Shown in pieces: positions 20,166 to 32,602 of a DNA stretch of 64,000 bases. The position numbers and the translations under genes were made by a program. Numbering within the stretch: position 1 is the first letter of the stretch; every line of letters begins with the position of its first letter. The stretch lies in NCBI GenBank assembly GCA_031310005.1, contig CM062383.1, positions 1,922,001 to 1,986,000 on the forward strand, given 5' to 3'. Origin of the DNA: Dactylellina haptotyla. Taxonomy: Eukaryota; Ascomycota; Orbiliomycetes; Orbiliales; Orbiliaceae. The notes under the pieces are model-generated. The model saw nothing but the letters and a program-made list of their open reading frames with translations. It did not search any database and had not been told where the DNA came from.

Positions 20166-21953
20166 ATGACCGGAGAAAACTACGACATTGATTCCTTCTT
20201 GGATCTCAGTGGCGGTCTCTCCGACTCCAACAACAACCGTCCCTCATCGACCGGGAGTTCGACGGTCTTCCCAGAAGCCCCCCACCTCGCCTTGAACCAG
20301 TCCTTCTCCGGCCCATCGCATCAATACGAACTTCACACCCAGCAGACCGGCCTGCTGCCTTATTCGATGAACTCTTCGCCCAACAGAACCCCAAACCAAT
20401 CCTCCATGTCTCTGTCCCCGGAAGAGCTGGGCGGCATGGGCTTCACCGGAATGGATCTCGAGAACACCGACATGTTCTCGATGCCATCTTTCTTCCCAGA
20501 ATCTTCCTACGACGATAGCTTCGTCGATCCCAGCGATGCCTTCGGAAGCAGTCAAGAAGTAGACATCGATACCCTTGCTGGAATCAAGACCGAGCGATCC
20601 AAGTCGAATGCTTCCATCGCTTCGTCGTCATCGAGTCAAGGAAAGAAGAAGGGCTCGGCAGCCCCTGATGCCGCGACCGAAGAACGCATCCGCCAGATCC
20701 TCGAGGACGTCAAGAGGAAGGCACTCTCCTCCCAACCAAACCTTGACGAGGAGCCATCTATGCCACAGATCGCCCGTCTAAAGAAAGACGAGGAGGATAT
20801 GGATGAGGATGAGCGACTGCTCGCCAGCGAAGAAGGAAAGAAACTTAGCAGCAAAGAAAGGAGACAGCTCCGAAACAAGGTCTCCGCGAGAGCTTTCCGA
20901 AGCAGGAGAAAGGGTAAGAAATAACAACTCCACCAAGATACACCATCTCCCACCATTTTACTAACCTACCTATCTTGCAATATAGAATACATCGGCCAAC
21001 TTGAGACCGAAGTTTCCAACAAGGCTTCCGAGAACGTCGACCTCAGACGCAAACTGAACGCTGTCGAGGCTGAGAACAAGTCTCTCAAGGAACTTACCCG
21101 CATGCTTCTTGCTTCCCCGCAGTTCGCATCCTTTTTGGATCAAATGAACCCCCTTTCTGCCAGCAACATTGCTGCTTTCACCGCCAGTGCTGTTGCCACA
21201 CAACAGAACGCCATGTCGGACAACATCACCGTCCATCGGGCATCTGTTCCTCAAATCCAAATCCAACAACCCGCACCTGTGATGCATGACTTTCAAGTTC
21301 CCACATACATTCCTCCTCACCAGCAATTCCTCAACACCTACAATCCCCGCAAAGATGTCAACCCCAACTCTAGACCCCAAGCTGGTGTTGAAGAGTGGCC
21401 GCTTGCCTATCCCGCCCCTGGATCCTGGGGAATTGGTTCCTCAACCGTATATGCGGCTGAAGTACCAGAGATCATCGCCGATGCTAATGAGCTAGCCGGT
21501 AAGGACATCATGGATGATCTGTACGCCCCCGCCGATGGCTTCCGCCCGGGTTCTTTCAAGCCCGTTCTCAAGGCCGAGAAGGAAGAATCTACTCCAGACT
21601 TCTCGAACTCCTATGACAACAACGGCCAGTACATCTTTGATGTCTTCGAGGATGAACTTGAAGAGGTACCCGACTACTTGTACAGCCACTTTGACATTCA
21701 CGCTCCACTTTCTCAAAAGGAAGAAATCGAAGTTCCGCCAAAGGCCGATGATGTTCTTCCAGCTCTTGGTCTTGAAACTCTTTTCACCACCCTCGAGACA
21801 CAATTCTTCCCCGAATCGCCGGAGCCGACCGATGTCGAGCAGTCACCTCTCGGCCAAGCTGCCACCGAACACTGCCGTGACCCCGAACTTGCCAAAACCC
21901 TTCGCTCAATCGAATCTACATACCGAAGAGTTGGCGCTCTCTGCGGCTTATAA
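20166..21953 (+). CDS. bZIP transcription factor
   Basis: Nuclear DNA-binding regulator of 571 residues from two exons, 20166-20913 and 20986-21953. The single 72-base intron sits inside the bZIP domain and its removal joins RRQLRNKVSARAFRSRRK to EYIGQLETEVSNKASENVDL, giving basic region plus leucine zipper at about residues 230-285. The N-terminal 200 residues are Ser/Pro/Asn-rich with acidic patches and could be an activation region. After the zipper come a Gln/Pro/Thr-rich stretch and an acidic C-terminal part ending with a helical segment (CRDPELAKTLRSIESTYRR). The basic region with NKVSARAFRSRR resembles an ascomycete group that I recall being annotated as LziP-like in Aspergillus; I am not sure of this and give no symbol. 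It is not a Hac1 type. Confidence 0.93.
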
Positions 21954-23461
21954 ACCATTTATTTCCAATAATTTCCTTTGTCACACAGTCGTTTCCATGA
22001 AAGCCTAAAACTTTTTTCTTTTCCAATCTTCATCTCTTGTCTTATTATTTCTTTTGTCGAATTCTCTAAATTTTCTTGGGTATATATATATCTTGACGAT
22101 GTATGGAGTTTCAGGCGTCATATATCCTTTTATTTTTTATTTCCTGTACTTGACTTAACCTTATACTTCAACACACCCGCTTTTTCCTCATTTTATCATT
22201 TTATAATAAGAGGTCTTGTCAAAGCAGCAACCAGGTCGGATTGCAAAACTCTTCTCATACAATTTGGTGCTTTTGGAAAATTAGGTGGGAAATGGGTTTC
22301 CTCCTTTCTCTTTTTTTTTTTGGCATGTTATCTTTTTCCCTAAGTACCATACAATAGTACCTCGCAAGTAGCTAAAACCCACATACCATTAAATCTGCAA
22401 TCAATATAAGATAATTTGTTTGTTTAGATAACTAAGCTCTCGAGATCTCATAAACAAAGAATATATTATGATGTGAATGTCAACTTTCTTCCTAAACCTC
22501 CGCGAATCAAAGGAGATGTTCCGCATAGCTCCGGGCAAAGGGTCTAGACGCAACTGGGCGAGGAGAAAAAAAAAGAATATCAAAAAAATATACTAACCAA
22601 AGCGGAATGCAGATAGGGACCCTTGATGCACCAGTCCTAAACTTAGCTTAGCAGTGTGTTCTTGATGCCTGATGACTTCATATTGTATCTGCAATACGAC
22701 CCTATGGTTCAAAATAAGTACGAGGGTGAAATCGCATTAATTAACCCAAGATTGATTTTTTCTTCTCATTCGCCGTCGAAACGGAGTTGCACCTCGAATT
22801 AGAGATGGCTTTCGTCCCCTTGTCCCAAAACGGCATTGCTTGGACGGGGGTTTCCTCCCTCGAAGCATCTGAGCCACAAAATGATCTTTCCTCTCGATGC
22901 AATAGCAGTTTCTCCTTTGGTAGTTGAGCACCCCAAAAGCAGTCGCCACCCCCAACAGGGGAAGCATCCATCTACCTTCCCCATATTTAAATATTTTAGC
23001 ATCCCACGTAAATTTGCCTATTACATAATTTCTCATTTGCGAAAAGTTGAGAGAATGGAGAAAGAAAAAAGGAAGTTAAATACATATAGAACTCGTGGCA
23101 CTCCCGTCATTATTAAAGCAACAATAGAGAAAGAAGGTAGAGATTAGTAGCTTCGGCTGCTGCTTTCGTGCTCGTATATGCCTTCGAAACTCTTGTAGAT
23201 CACTTTCCAATGTCTTAAATATATGCAATCGCTTGCTTTTGAAGGGTCCAGTTTCTTGGATCCTGAAAAATATGAAATCTATATCGTGTGATGAAATAGA
23301 AAAAGAAAAGAGAAAAAGAAAGAAAACTTTTAGAGAAGAGATTAGAAAACCATCCCACGTTTTTCCCCACGTTTGTTGTTCGCGCGAATTCGGTGAACAG
23401 CCGCATTTCGTCGAATGTCCTTAGATCTGGTAGTATGTATGTTCCACCTTAGAAAGGCTGC
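21954..23461. other. Convergent intergenic bZIP / F-box-like gene
   Basis: 1.5 kb between two convergent genes. It is T-rich just after the bZIP stop (3' UTR-like) and AT-rich throughout. Open frames of up to 121 codons show only low-complexity hydrophobic sequence. No gene recognised. Confidence 0.5.
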
Positions 23462-24517
23462 TCAGCACTTGTCAAGAATGCCCCACGGTCTAGTTGGGAG
23501 AGTGCTAGCTCTCTCCGCCATGACCTGGTTAACTGCGGAGCCGCAAAGGAAGACATAATCGGCAGCGTCCGTTCGATATCCGAACGGCGATTTTGCGATG
23601 TACAGGACCCGTTTGAGAACGCTTTCCTGTCGCACGAGATCAAAGAGGACCCCACAACCACGAGAGAGAAGGAAATCGATCCATTGAGCTGTACGAATTA
23701 ATTAGTCAAGTGTATTTTCATAGTTAAATCGGACACACAATGATGACTTACTGTCTCCGGGCCCGCCGGCGGTGTTGGAGAAACAGCGGATACCAACTTT
23801 CTCAGCCCAAGATTGGACTACAAGTTCGTCGCTCTCTGGAATTGCATTTCTTAACAACCTCCACAAGAAAAGGATCAGTTCGCGGATGTACTGGAGCTCG
23901 GCAGCAGTTCTGAAGCACCAGGATTCCACAAGAGACTTTTGATCCGCTCGACTTCGTGGATTATCAGAGAAGACATTGCAGAACAGCCAGAACCTCGACT
24001 GTTTTAAATTTTGATTCCCATTAGCAAACTATTCATCATCTTATTTTTTTATGTATAAGGGAAATAATAAACTTACAGCGGCTTGACAAAACTTGTCAAT
24101 TTCATTGCAAGATAGATATTCATGACGGGCTTTTGATTTCGTCTCTCGTCTTGCCTCTAAAAACCTGTCCTCCAAGAACTGAATCACCGTCTGGTTCTCT
24201 TGGAGTTGTTCGATTTCCTTCCAAGTGAGGTTCGAAACATTGATCCGAGTATTAGTCGGATGAAGCTTGTTCGTGACCATATACCTAGCTAGGCGGAATG
24301 CGTCTTGATGACCTCGAGGGCGTGTGTTGGCGTAGTGGCGAGCAAAAACCCGCTTTTTAATACGGTCTTCGTTATAGAGAAATAAGGAGCGGAATCGGCG
24401 ATTGACGCTCGATAACGCGGCGACGGACTCCCATGAGTCTAGCTCGGGGTAAATGAGGAGGATAATGTCATTTGGGAGGACTCCCATCCCTCTCTCCTGG
24501 AGTGTTCTGGCAGGCAT
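23462..24517 (-). CDS. F-box-like protein, function unknown
   Basis: Three exons (24077-24517, 23752-23998, 23462-23688) with introns of 78 and 63 bases give 304 residues. The N-terminus MGVLPNDIILLIYPELD followed by WESVAALSSVNRRFRSLF (about residues 11-48) has the shape of an F-box, which would link the protein to Skp1 and a cullin ubiquitin ligase. The rest is helical, Trp- and Leu-containing, with no domain I recognise; fungal genomes hold many such lineage-specific proteins. The C-terminal exon ends TRPWGILDKC. The splice sites are canonical (GTAAGT twice) and the frame is open across both joins, so the structure is good while the function is inferred from the F-box alone. Confidence 0.78.
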
Positions 24518-26928
24518 TTTCGCAACGATTATATTGAGTTTGCAGCTTCCGTAAGGAAATAGAGAAGAAAAGAAAAGGGAATGATTCTAAAAAAATCAAT
24601 TGAGGTGGAGTGTAAACTGAGGAGCTGGGTAATATCTCTACAGCTCTGTAGTTTTTGACAGCGGCTTGGAATTCGCACAAGCTACGGCTGCCTCCTGCAA
24701 GTAGGGTTGGTTGGTTGCGCGAACAATCACGCGTCAACGGGTCTCCGGACACGGCTGGGTCAGCGGTACGACAGCTGTGGAGGAATCGGAGATGCCCAGG
24801 AGACTGTAACAAAATATGTAGAAAATAAGAGGGGAGAAAGGCGTGAAAGCGAATGATTGTACGGAGAAGGTCCGTTATGTATATATATGGGGCATTATAA
24901 ACGTGTATAAATTTGTAAATAGGAAATATAGACGATGAAGAGTGTTCCTTTCAACATGGCATCGGTAGAATGCTTAAGGGGTGATCTTTGGTTTATATGC
25001 GTCCCTGGAGACTGTGAAATAGTTGTTTCGAAGGGGACCGGAAGAGAGGAAAGGTAGCGGTTTATATTGAGAGTATCTTCGCAGAGGCAACTCGAAGGTA
25101 GTAATTAATTATCCGTATTCATCTGAGGTAAGGAGAAAAGCAACTGGCATGCAGCAAGTGGACGTCTGCCTGTCAAGTTGCAAATTGCAAGTCTTGGTGC
25201 TTCGCAAGAGGTCAGCAAGAAGCTTGCTCGCATTCCTCTGGGGAAAAAGCAAGAATAGCAGCCAGGCGATATTATTGGCTTCTGTGCGGATCCCAACCAG
25301 CCAATATAATGCAGTGCGTCGACGAGGGTGGAGCCGGCGGGGGTTAGCTTCCCTGCTGTGGTTCTGTGCGGAGCTAAGTTTTTGAGGGTGGACAAGCTCA
25401 GGTCACAGGTAGATGCAAAGGAAAGGTACTCGAATCACGCTCCCCGTAGCCTGGCGATCGTGTACATGTGCCGTAGATGATGCCACGTACAATCGCACCT
25501 GCGGACGAGCTCGAGAGTTCGGCTTCGTGAACGTGTCTGTAGCTAGCTACCGGCGCGGTGCGCATCGGTTGTCGTTGGCCCTCAGATCTCAACCTCAAGC
25601 GAGGTGACACACCACTAACTCGGTTCTGCGATTTGAGATCGCTAGAATATCAACAAAGGCGACACCAATTGCATCGATGCTTTGCAGCTGGGAAGGACAC
25701 AATTGAAGGTACTTGTTCTATTCTCATGTATTCGGTACCAGCGAGCGACCAGGCTGGGTTCACCCAAAATTTTACTGCCCGTACGATTGTTAAAGGCGGA
25801 TTGAAATGGCGAGCCAATACCTCGGCGCTTCAAGCTGCCGAACTTGGGCTGCCGCTGCCTCAAGAGCTATTGGTAGACGAGATGGATGGACCGATAATAT
25901 GCATAATTACCAGTTGCACATGTGGAGTCGTCTCTGGTGTTCACTCAGGCGCGAGATGGAGCTCTAAGCTGACCCATTGTCCAGCTAGCCTGATAATCGA
26001 GCTCCTTGATGCGGCAAGCTGCAGCCCGAATCCAACTGGCAAAATAAAATTTCACATCAATTGATATCAATCGGTGATGGTAGAATAATCGAAAACCTCG
26101 GCGTTGCGTGGGATCCGGTCCGAAGGCATTGGGACCCCGGATTCTAAACTTATCTTGATAATCAATGACCATGTCAGATCCGTGATGGCTGCGATGAGGC
26201 AATGGCAACGCCTAAGCACCTGAGAAGTACGGAGTGGAGAGTTCGCATGCATTACGACTCGTCCAGGGTGTATTAATTCCCTCAGAGACGATGCAGGTAC
26301 CACATACGGGGTACCATTCTTCCAAGCAGAGGAAACCTGAAAAAATTTCGTGATTTCGGCTGCCGGCTGGAATCGTTGAAGAAGCTCCCTGATGATTAGA
26401 CTCAACATTCGGCAAGCGTGAAAGGTAGAAAATTTTATCAAGGTGTTTCAGATACGTTAAGGCACAGTGGGGGATAAAGGAAGAAATTTTCAGCAGGAAA
26501 AATAAAAAGTAAAATAAAGAACGCTCATATTGCTGGTCAAAGATTGCGAAAAATGGAACTCAAAATAGCCTCGACGGGTGTCCGTGATACCGATCTGGCT
26601 CAAATGTATGCACCCCAAGCGAACTACCTCGTACATTAAACTCGTAACAGAATCCACCTTGAACCCCCAAATTACGCAGCGGACAGCCGCCTTCGGTTAG
26701 TACCCGCGAATTCCAGCCAGGACGAAAAATTTTAAACGACGCTGTAAAGATTCGGAAAGTGGGTATTTGATTCCTGCAGAAAACGCTCAGTCCGTCGCTT
26801 CTCATCCACCGAACAAAGACGAGGGAATGCACCGTGATTTTCAAATTTTGTTGTGCAAAGGGCCGTTCGCATTCTTGCATGATAGCTGCATCGATGATAT
26901 CTTGAAGCAACATCGCACACTAGCCGGG
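24518..26928. other. Intergenic F-box-like / Whi2-like, no gene seen
   Basis: 2.4 kb. It starts with the F-box gene leader. 25100-26450 holds several mid-size open frames on both strands (for example 25558-26064 + and 26067-26441 -) without motifs or plausible joins. 26450-26530 is A/T-rich. It may contain a decayed gene, but I cannot show one. Confidence 0.4.
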
Positions 26929-28898
26929 TCACGGCAGGAATGCTTTTGCCTGATTTCTGCCCGTCTCGCCAGATAATGCGTCTAGCTTGATAGCCTTTAA
27001 CATCAACTCGACCTTGCTGTCTGGAAACTCTAGTATCTGCAGTTTCCAGAGCCCTTTCTTTATTGTCCAAATATCAGCGGTTCCCGCGCCCTCTAAGCTT
27101 GTTCTTCGCCGCTTTAACGGTCTCGGCCCCTGCATGGGGTTCTCAAATTCAAGCTGCATATGTTCAGATGGAGGTGCACCCCATGCTCTGCCGTCGAGTA
27201 CGACATCGGTGTCATCATCGACTATGATTCGTAGAGTTGGGTCAATCAATGGATTGAAAAGTTGGCCCACGAGGGATGGAGTAAGCTTCCTTGGGGCTCC
27301 ACCATTGGCAGATGTGAGCTTGCCAAACATCAATTTAGCTATTGCAGCAATTCTCTTCTTGGTATCCTCTCTGAAAGTAGCAGTCATGGTCACAGAGCTC
27401 AAAATAACATGCTCACTACCGATTTCAAGGATCAGCTCCCGGCCAGTATCATCATTAAACGGCCGAGCGTATGTCACGAATCCCATCATCTTATCGGAAC
27501 TGTCCAATGCAAAGTTCAGCCCTGAGGGTTTGATATCCTCAATCCTCAGTGTAATTTCTTCCCTTTCTCGGAAGGAATTATAGGCAATCGTATGGCATAT
27601 CAGCTTTTGCTCCAGGCCGCGCAGATGGTAATATCTGCAATCCCGTAGGAGGGCAGCCCTGTGCGTTTCATTTCTGATTTCCACAGGGTAACCCCTCAGG
27701 AAGTGTAGCAACTCAGAGAATATGTCACCTGATCGGTTTGAAACCTCGGGAGGTGTTATAGAGGGAGGTCTGAGTAAACCTTCCCTTTTCAAACCAGGGA
27801 ACACTTCGTCGGGCGATGAGAAGAAGACAGCGAAGCCTAGAGTATGCAATTTCAATTAACAGTGATCCTTAAGAAATATAGTACAAGACCTTACCTATCG
27901 TAAAATAATTTGGGCTATCTCCCGGCGCCGAAAAGAGGTCTCTGGGTATCTGGAAAGATCGAGATCCAATAGCCATGAAAATTTCGGATTCAAAGAGGCG
28001 AGATATAAGTTTGGGGACTGCATGGCGGACAGGTATCAGCGAAAGTTCTATTTGACGTCTAGGCAGAGGAACACACGTTGGAAGAGTTGCGCATCCGCGA
28101 AGAGATAAGCGAAATGTTCCGGACTGCGAATGGGAACGTAATAGCCTTGAAGGTGCCTGACTATGTCCCGGAAGATTTCCGGATCACGGTCGATATGTAG
28201 CGCTCTGATCGGCTCGTTTTGACCACGTGCTTCCTGGAGTTGCTTCCCAAAGTACGCTGAGAAATACGAGGGTGCTGAGGGTCGTGTCTGGTTAGTTTCC
28301 GTATCTGCTGGATATCGTAAGGAAGATGAGACTTGCCATCTGAGGATATAGAAGCTCCACTAGTAACCAGTTTTACTATTTAATAATCTAGTTTAGGCGT
28401 GATTCGCACCAGCGACGTAGGGTCGCGAGCCTACTCACCTCAGGGAGAACATTTGACATCCAACCTGGACGTTGAAAACCTTGTCATGGGGTAGTATCGA
28501 AGGTATCCTGTTCACTAAACCTGTATATTAGTGTTGAGGAAAGAAGTAAGATAATATAACACGTGGGGGAGGTTCGTACTGCCGTGTAGCGAGAGATCGG
28601 TTGCGGTTCTCGAGCCTGACCCGGATCCTGAAGCGTTTCTGGATGCATTGCCCTGCGAAGCGCTCTGCTTCAATTCCAACTTTGAGATGTCGGCCTTGGT
28701 GTCCTCCTCAAACGGGATCGTATTGAATTGGAATTCGTTCACAACGCCCTCTGGCTCATTCGACGCCGCATTCATCAAATTGTCGTTGAGGGAGTCAAAG
28801 CCGAACTGGCCGGGTGTCAGAGCGGAATAACTTGGGGTAAGACCAAACCCCGAGGTATGAGGCGAACTCTGGTCGGACGATCCGCCATTGAAGGACAT
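26929..28898 (-). CDS. Whi2-like BTB/POZ (KCTD-type) protein
   Basis: Related to the yeast general-stress and growth regulator Whi2, which pairs with Psr1 phosphatases and damps TORC1 signalling under amino-acid limitation. Six exons (28580-28898, 28439-28520, 28337-28359, 28077-28274, 27895-28017, 26929-27836) give 550 residues. Residues 1-106 are Ser/Asn/Gly-rich and disordered. The joined exons then read PSILPHDKVFNVQVGCQMF, SLSGASISSDAPSYFSAYFG, YLFADAQLFQLPKLISRLF and DSPNYFTIGFAVFFSSPDEV. A second BTB-like part holds LHFLRGYPVEIRNETHRAAL and YYHLRGLEQKLI. The third exon is only 23 bases, and the intron after it has a GC donor (GCAAGT). All phases agree. It is divergent from sec65. Length fits the family. 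Confidence 0.9.
28275..28336 (-). other. GC-AG intron next to a 23-base exon
   Basis: 62-base intron with donor GCAAGT and acceptor CCTCAG, with a CTAAC branch-like site. The exon before it is 28337-28359. The join restores SSDAPSYFS, matching the family pattern, while reading through gives unrelated sequence. Confidence 0.8.
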
Positions 28899-29493
28899 GA
28901 CTTCTTGGAAGTTCTCGATGGCGATATTTAGCGCAGCTCTGGAGAGTCGGTGCGGCGGTGCTTCTGGGTCGAATAAAAAATATATGATATATCTATACAG
29001 AATAATGATAACAATAATTGTATGTCAATACGAAGTGGGAGTCTGTGGTTATCCGGCGGGATGGAGCTTCCTCTTGGAAAAGACGGGCCTGTATAAATAG
29101 GTTGTTAACTTAGGGCTGCTCCGTCGCGACTTGGTAAGCTTTGTAACGCAGGGTGCAAGGACCCACCACCAGATGAGTAAGCTATGACAGACTCTGCGAT
29201 GTCAGGCAGAAGCAGCCGCAGGTGTCGAATAGAAAGGAATATCTTTCGAATAAGCGGTGATTGAACGCACTCTGATGCCGGACACAATGGCAGGAGCCGG
29301 GACCTCTGCTGTGCACCGCTGGGCCGGGGGAGCGGTGGATGCGACTCGATTACTGATCCCGGACGGTGGTTGTGCCAAGTGATGTCGCCAAACTCCAGAA
29401 AACCGGCACCGCTGGTGTATCTCCACATCTGAAGCCAACGTCTCGAGAGCACCCGCTCGAAGAACAACAACAACCAGCTGCCCTTCAACTAAG
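28899..29493. other. Divergent promoter region Whi2-like / sec65
   Basis: 595 bases shared by two divergent genes. The plus-strand part is AT-rich at 28970-29030 and GC-richer near the sec65 start. No gene seen. Confidence 0.5.
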
Positions 29494-30294
29494 ATGGCGT
29501 CCAACCGCCCCCGGATAGAGGAGGTCGCCGACGAGGACGATTTCGACGTCGACAACATGGACTTCGACCCCGCCGACTACGACCCTCGAGCTCCCATCAT
29601 CCGCCCCGCTGATATCCCCTCCACATCCTCTCCAGCGTCTGCCCTCCGGCAATCCCCGCTGCAAAGAGCACCCGAGCCCGGCGTATCCTCCTCTGGCTTC
29701 CCCCAGACGAAATACATCAACAAGGCGGACATGGAGGGCAAGTTCAAAAAATACCAATGCGTCTATCCACTCTACTTTGACATCGCCAAGTCCAAAGCCG
29801 AGGGCCGTCGTGTGGGCAAGCAGCTCGCCGTCAAGAATCCACTGGCAAGAGAGATTGTTGCATCTCTGAACTCGCAAGGCTTCCAGACCATATTCGAACC
29901 CACCAAGACGCATCCGAAGGATTGGGCGAATCCGGGCAGGGTGCGGGTCCTGCTCAAGGAAGACGGGGAGCCGGTGCACCCTACGGTCAAGAACAAGAGA
30001 CAGATGTACGAGCTGGTGGCTAAGCATTTACAAGAAAACCCAACGACACCCGAGACCCCACTGTTATTACGGTTTCACGGAATGCCTCATACCGACAAGC
30101 CCCCTCCACCCCCTGCTGTTCCCAAAGGATGGAAGATGAACGAGATATTACCATTACACTCGCCTGCTCTGTCTGGTGGCGGTGTAAGCGACAACATATT
30201 CAAAGAAATGATGAATGAGATGGGTGGCGGAATGGGCGAACGTAGCGGGACACCACCGCCGAAGGAGAAGAAGGACAAGAAGAAAAAGAAGTAA
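29494..30294 (+). CDS. sec65: Signal recognition particle subunit SRP19 / Sec65
   Basis: Binds helices 6 and 8 of SRP RNA and lets SRP54 join; needed for cotranslational targeting to the ER. Single exon, 266 residues. An acidic, disordered N-terminus (DEDDFDVDNMDFDPADYDP) precedes the SRP19 domain at about residues 80-190: KKYQCVYPLYFDIAKSKAEG, RRVGKQLAVKNPLAREI, a WANPGRVRVLL core and the NKRQMYELVAKHL helix. A Pro-rich linker and a Lys-rich tail (KEKKDKKKKK) follow, as in yeast Sec65, where the basic tail is thought to touch RNA. The ATG is the first in frame. The 3' end faces the WD-repeat gene with only about 110 bases between stops. Confidence 0.95.
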   Translation: MASNRPRIEEVADEDDFDVDNMDFDPADYDPRAPIIRPADIPSTSSPASALRQSPLQRAPEPGVSSSGFPQTKYINKADMEGKFKKYQCVYPLYFDIAKSKAEGRRVGKQLAVKNPLAREIVASLNSQGFQTIFEPTKTHPKDWANPGRVRVLLKEDGEPVHPTVKNKRQMYELVAKHLQENPTTPETPLLLRFHGMPHTDKPPPPPAVPKGWKMNEILPLHSPALSGGGVSDNIFKEMMNEMGGGMGERSGTPPPKEKKDKKKKK

Positions 30295-30402
30295 AAAAAG
30301 ACAGTGCAAATGCCAACAGGATTAGGTTGGATTGGGTTGGATTTTACAATGTGTATACTCAGAGCGTGACGATGTTCACAATAGATATATTAATAGGATA
30401 TC

Positions 30403-32205
30403 TTATTCTTTAACTGTCATGGCTTCCTCCAGTCTGATAATCTGATATCTCTCCTTATCGCCAACGACAAAATATATGGGCGCCACTGGATCTTCCACAT
30501 CACTAACTTCATCACCTTCCATAGCTTCGCCGACCCCTACGTCTTCCCCTACAGTTTGTAAACTCTTGTCATCAATCCATCTTAGCCACAAATGTGCCGC
30601 CACCAGATCTCTAGAGACCTGGATCGTTCTCGGGTAGTCCCAATGCTGGCTCCATAGGTAAACCGACGGTATATTATTTGCACTGATGTTACTAGGGTCG
30701 GCACCACATACAACCGCTAGAAGATCGCCTCGGCTTGGGTGCCACTGGATCGATTTTACCTGTGATAGTTGTACAAGGACCGCTAGAGTCCTCAGATTCT
30801 CTAAGGACCATATCCAAACCGATGACGGCATTTTCTCATCTTTCGTCGCAACAAGAATATTGTTGGGCGAAAAGGAAAGAACAGATACTCCGGTCTTCGG
30901 ATTGGGATCTGAAGCTACCGACTCTACTGTCGGCAGGTTTACTGGTGGAGTGATCAATGTGTCTATCCTGGCTGGTTAGCATCTCTCAATCGCGGCGTGT
31001 TCGTTGAAAATAAAACATACAATTCCGCTCTCCTTGAACAGACAATTCCTCGGACCAAACATCTGTCGCTAGAATTTTAACCTCAGTGAGGTGTCGCATC
31101 TCAATCGCCTAACATGTTGTCAGTATAATTATATCTTTATACTCAAAGAGAGATGTCGTCACAACCTTGTTGAATTTGAAATTGTGTAAGAATACTACAC
31201 TCCCATCGTACCCCCCAAGAACAAGGTATTCGCCATCACTGCTCCAATCTACCGTCCTCAACCCGAGTCCGACAACTGGCTGTTCATGCGTTCGGAACAT
31301 TTGCCCGTTTGCCGTGTATAATAATACTCGATATCCGGCGCTTGGTGAATCCCATATAGCTATCCAGCGACCATCAGGCGACCATTTTAATGCTTGTGCG
31401 TCAACTGTAGGAAGCTCGACGGATTTAATGGGTGTATATGACTGCGTAGAATAGATATTCAATACATCGTGTGCAGCTGGCCGCGTAAGCAGAGCGAACT
31501 GATTCGTCCCAGGGCGGTAACCAAGACCTGTGCATAACCTGGTATCAGCCCCGAGACCCGAACGTTATATGGGTGTAGATGTTATCTTTAACCTTTGGGT
31601 CCAAGCTTCGGGTGCTGTAAGTCAACATGGAAGTTTGATTTAAGTGACCAGATAGTTACTTTAAGCTATTGCCTTTGTCAACATTCCGATCTAGTTCTCT
31701 CAACGGGGACCTAGAGTGCACCTACCCCGAACTCAGACAGCACTAAGACTTCGTCTGCATTGCAGCCGAAATCGACAAACTTCATACCGCCAAAACCAGG
31801 GTCAAGGACAGCCTTCCAGTTGGCATCGTTGGCATCGTATATCTCGATGGATTGCTCGTCGGCAACTAACAATCTCAACGGAGGAGGTGGTGCATTTAGG
31901 CTTTCTTCGTTCCCTTCCCTGCTAAGAGAGCGAGCTCGAGACGGTGACCACTTCAGAAAACAGATATTGCTAGCTAACTCAGAAGGAAGCTGAGTTGTTC
32001 GTTTTATTTCGTATGTAGTTGCATCCTGAAGTACCAGCCGAGAGCCCTGGATTGAGGCGACAAGCGACCCGTCCGGCGAGGGTAAAGCTCCCTGGGAGAA
32101 GGATGCTAGACGGTAGCGGGTTAGCAATAGCTTTAAGGTACTCTAAGCTACGAGTTTGTTGCACACTTACATACACTTGAAGACGGGCGAGGTTTCTTCG
32201 TCCAT
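30403..32205 (-). CDS. WD-repeat protein of the WRAP73/WDR8 family
   Basis: Relatives act at spindle poles or centrosomes, in fission yeast with Msd1 in anchoring microtubule minus ends. Six exons (32175-32205, 31726-32105, 31593-31665, 31166-31527, 31021-31108, 30403-30971) give about 500 residues. The start reads MDEETSPVFKSSFSQGALPS, a first exon of 31 bases. WD-type blades follow: GSLVASIQGSRLVLQD, FGLKVTIWSLKSNFHVDL, LKWSPDGRWIAIWDSPSAG, LRTVDWSSDGEYLVLGGYDG, and late GVSVLSFSPNNILVATKDE with PSSVWIWSLENLRTLAVL. The last intron (30972-31020, 49 bases) is the weakest: only the first of two nearby AGs keeps the frame, although its branch site is very close. Everything else is canonical. 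Confidence 0.88.
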
Positions 32206-32602
32206 TTCTGTTAAGCTACCATGTTTTCTTGAGGCTGTTTGAAAACGGGCTTAATTCGGGAACGCGTCCTTATGGAGTCAACCCGCAGGAAATATCAACA
32301 ACAGTACCCAACAAAGATGGTTGTTTACATATAAATTTCTGCTCAAATGAGCTGCGCCTCAGGCTAGAATAAAGTCCGGGATATCTTGATATGTTACTAC
32401 TTATGGCAATTTGGATAGCAGGTCAAGGATGCGGGACTCGTTTAGTCTATTTTACTATAGTACATATATATATCTACAGATACATTCCGAGGAGGCACAA
32501 TTGCACAAGTGCATGCAAATGCACATTCGTTTGGGTAGAATAGCCAGTCTTCCGGCTTGGTCGCGCCCAAATTCACTTTAAAACCCATCTTCAGCCTTGG
32601 TA
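32206..32602. other. Intergenic WD gene / tRNase Z
   Basis: About 400 bases with the WD gene promoter and the tRNase Z 3' flank, both on the minus strand. AT-rich with a TATATATATA run near 32465-32475. A TC dinucleotide run at about 32622-32637 lies just inside the tRNase Z coding end. Nothing else seen. Confidence 0.5.

Noticed and set aside
20166-21953. bZIP gene considered as Hac1/XBP1 with a non-conventional intron
   Set aside because: The intron has ordinary GT-AG ends and lies inside the bZIP domain, and the basic region differs from Hac1.
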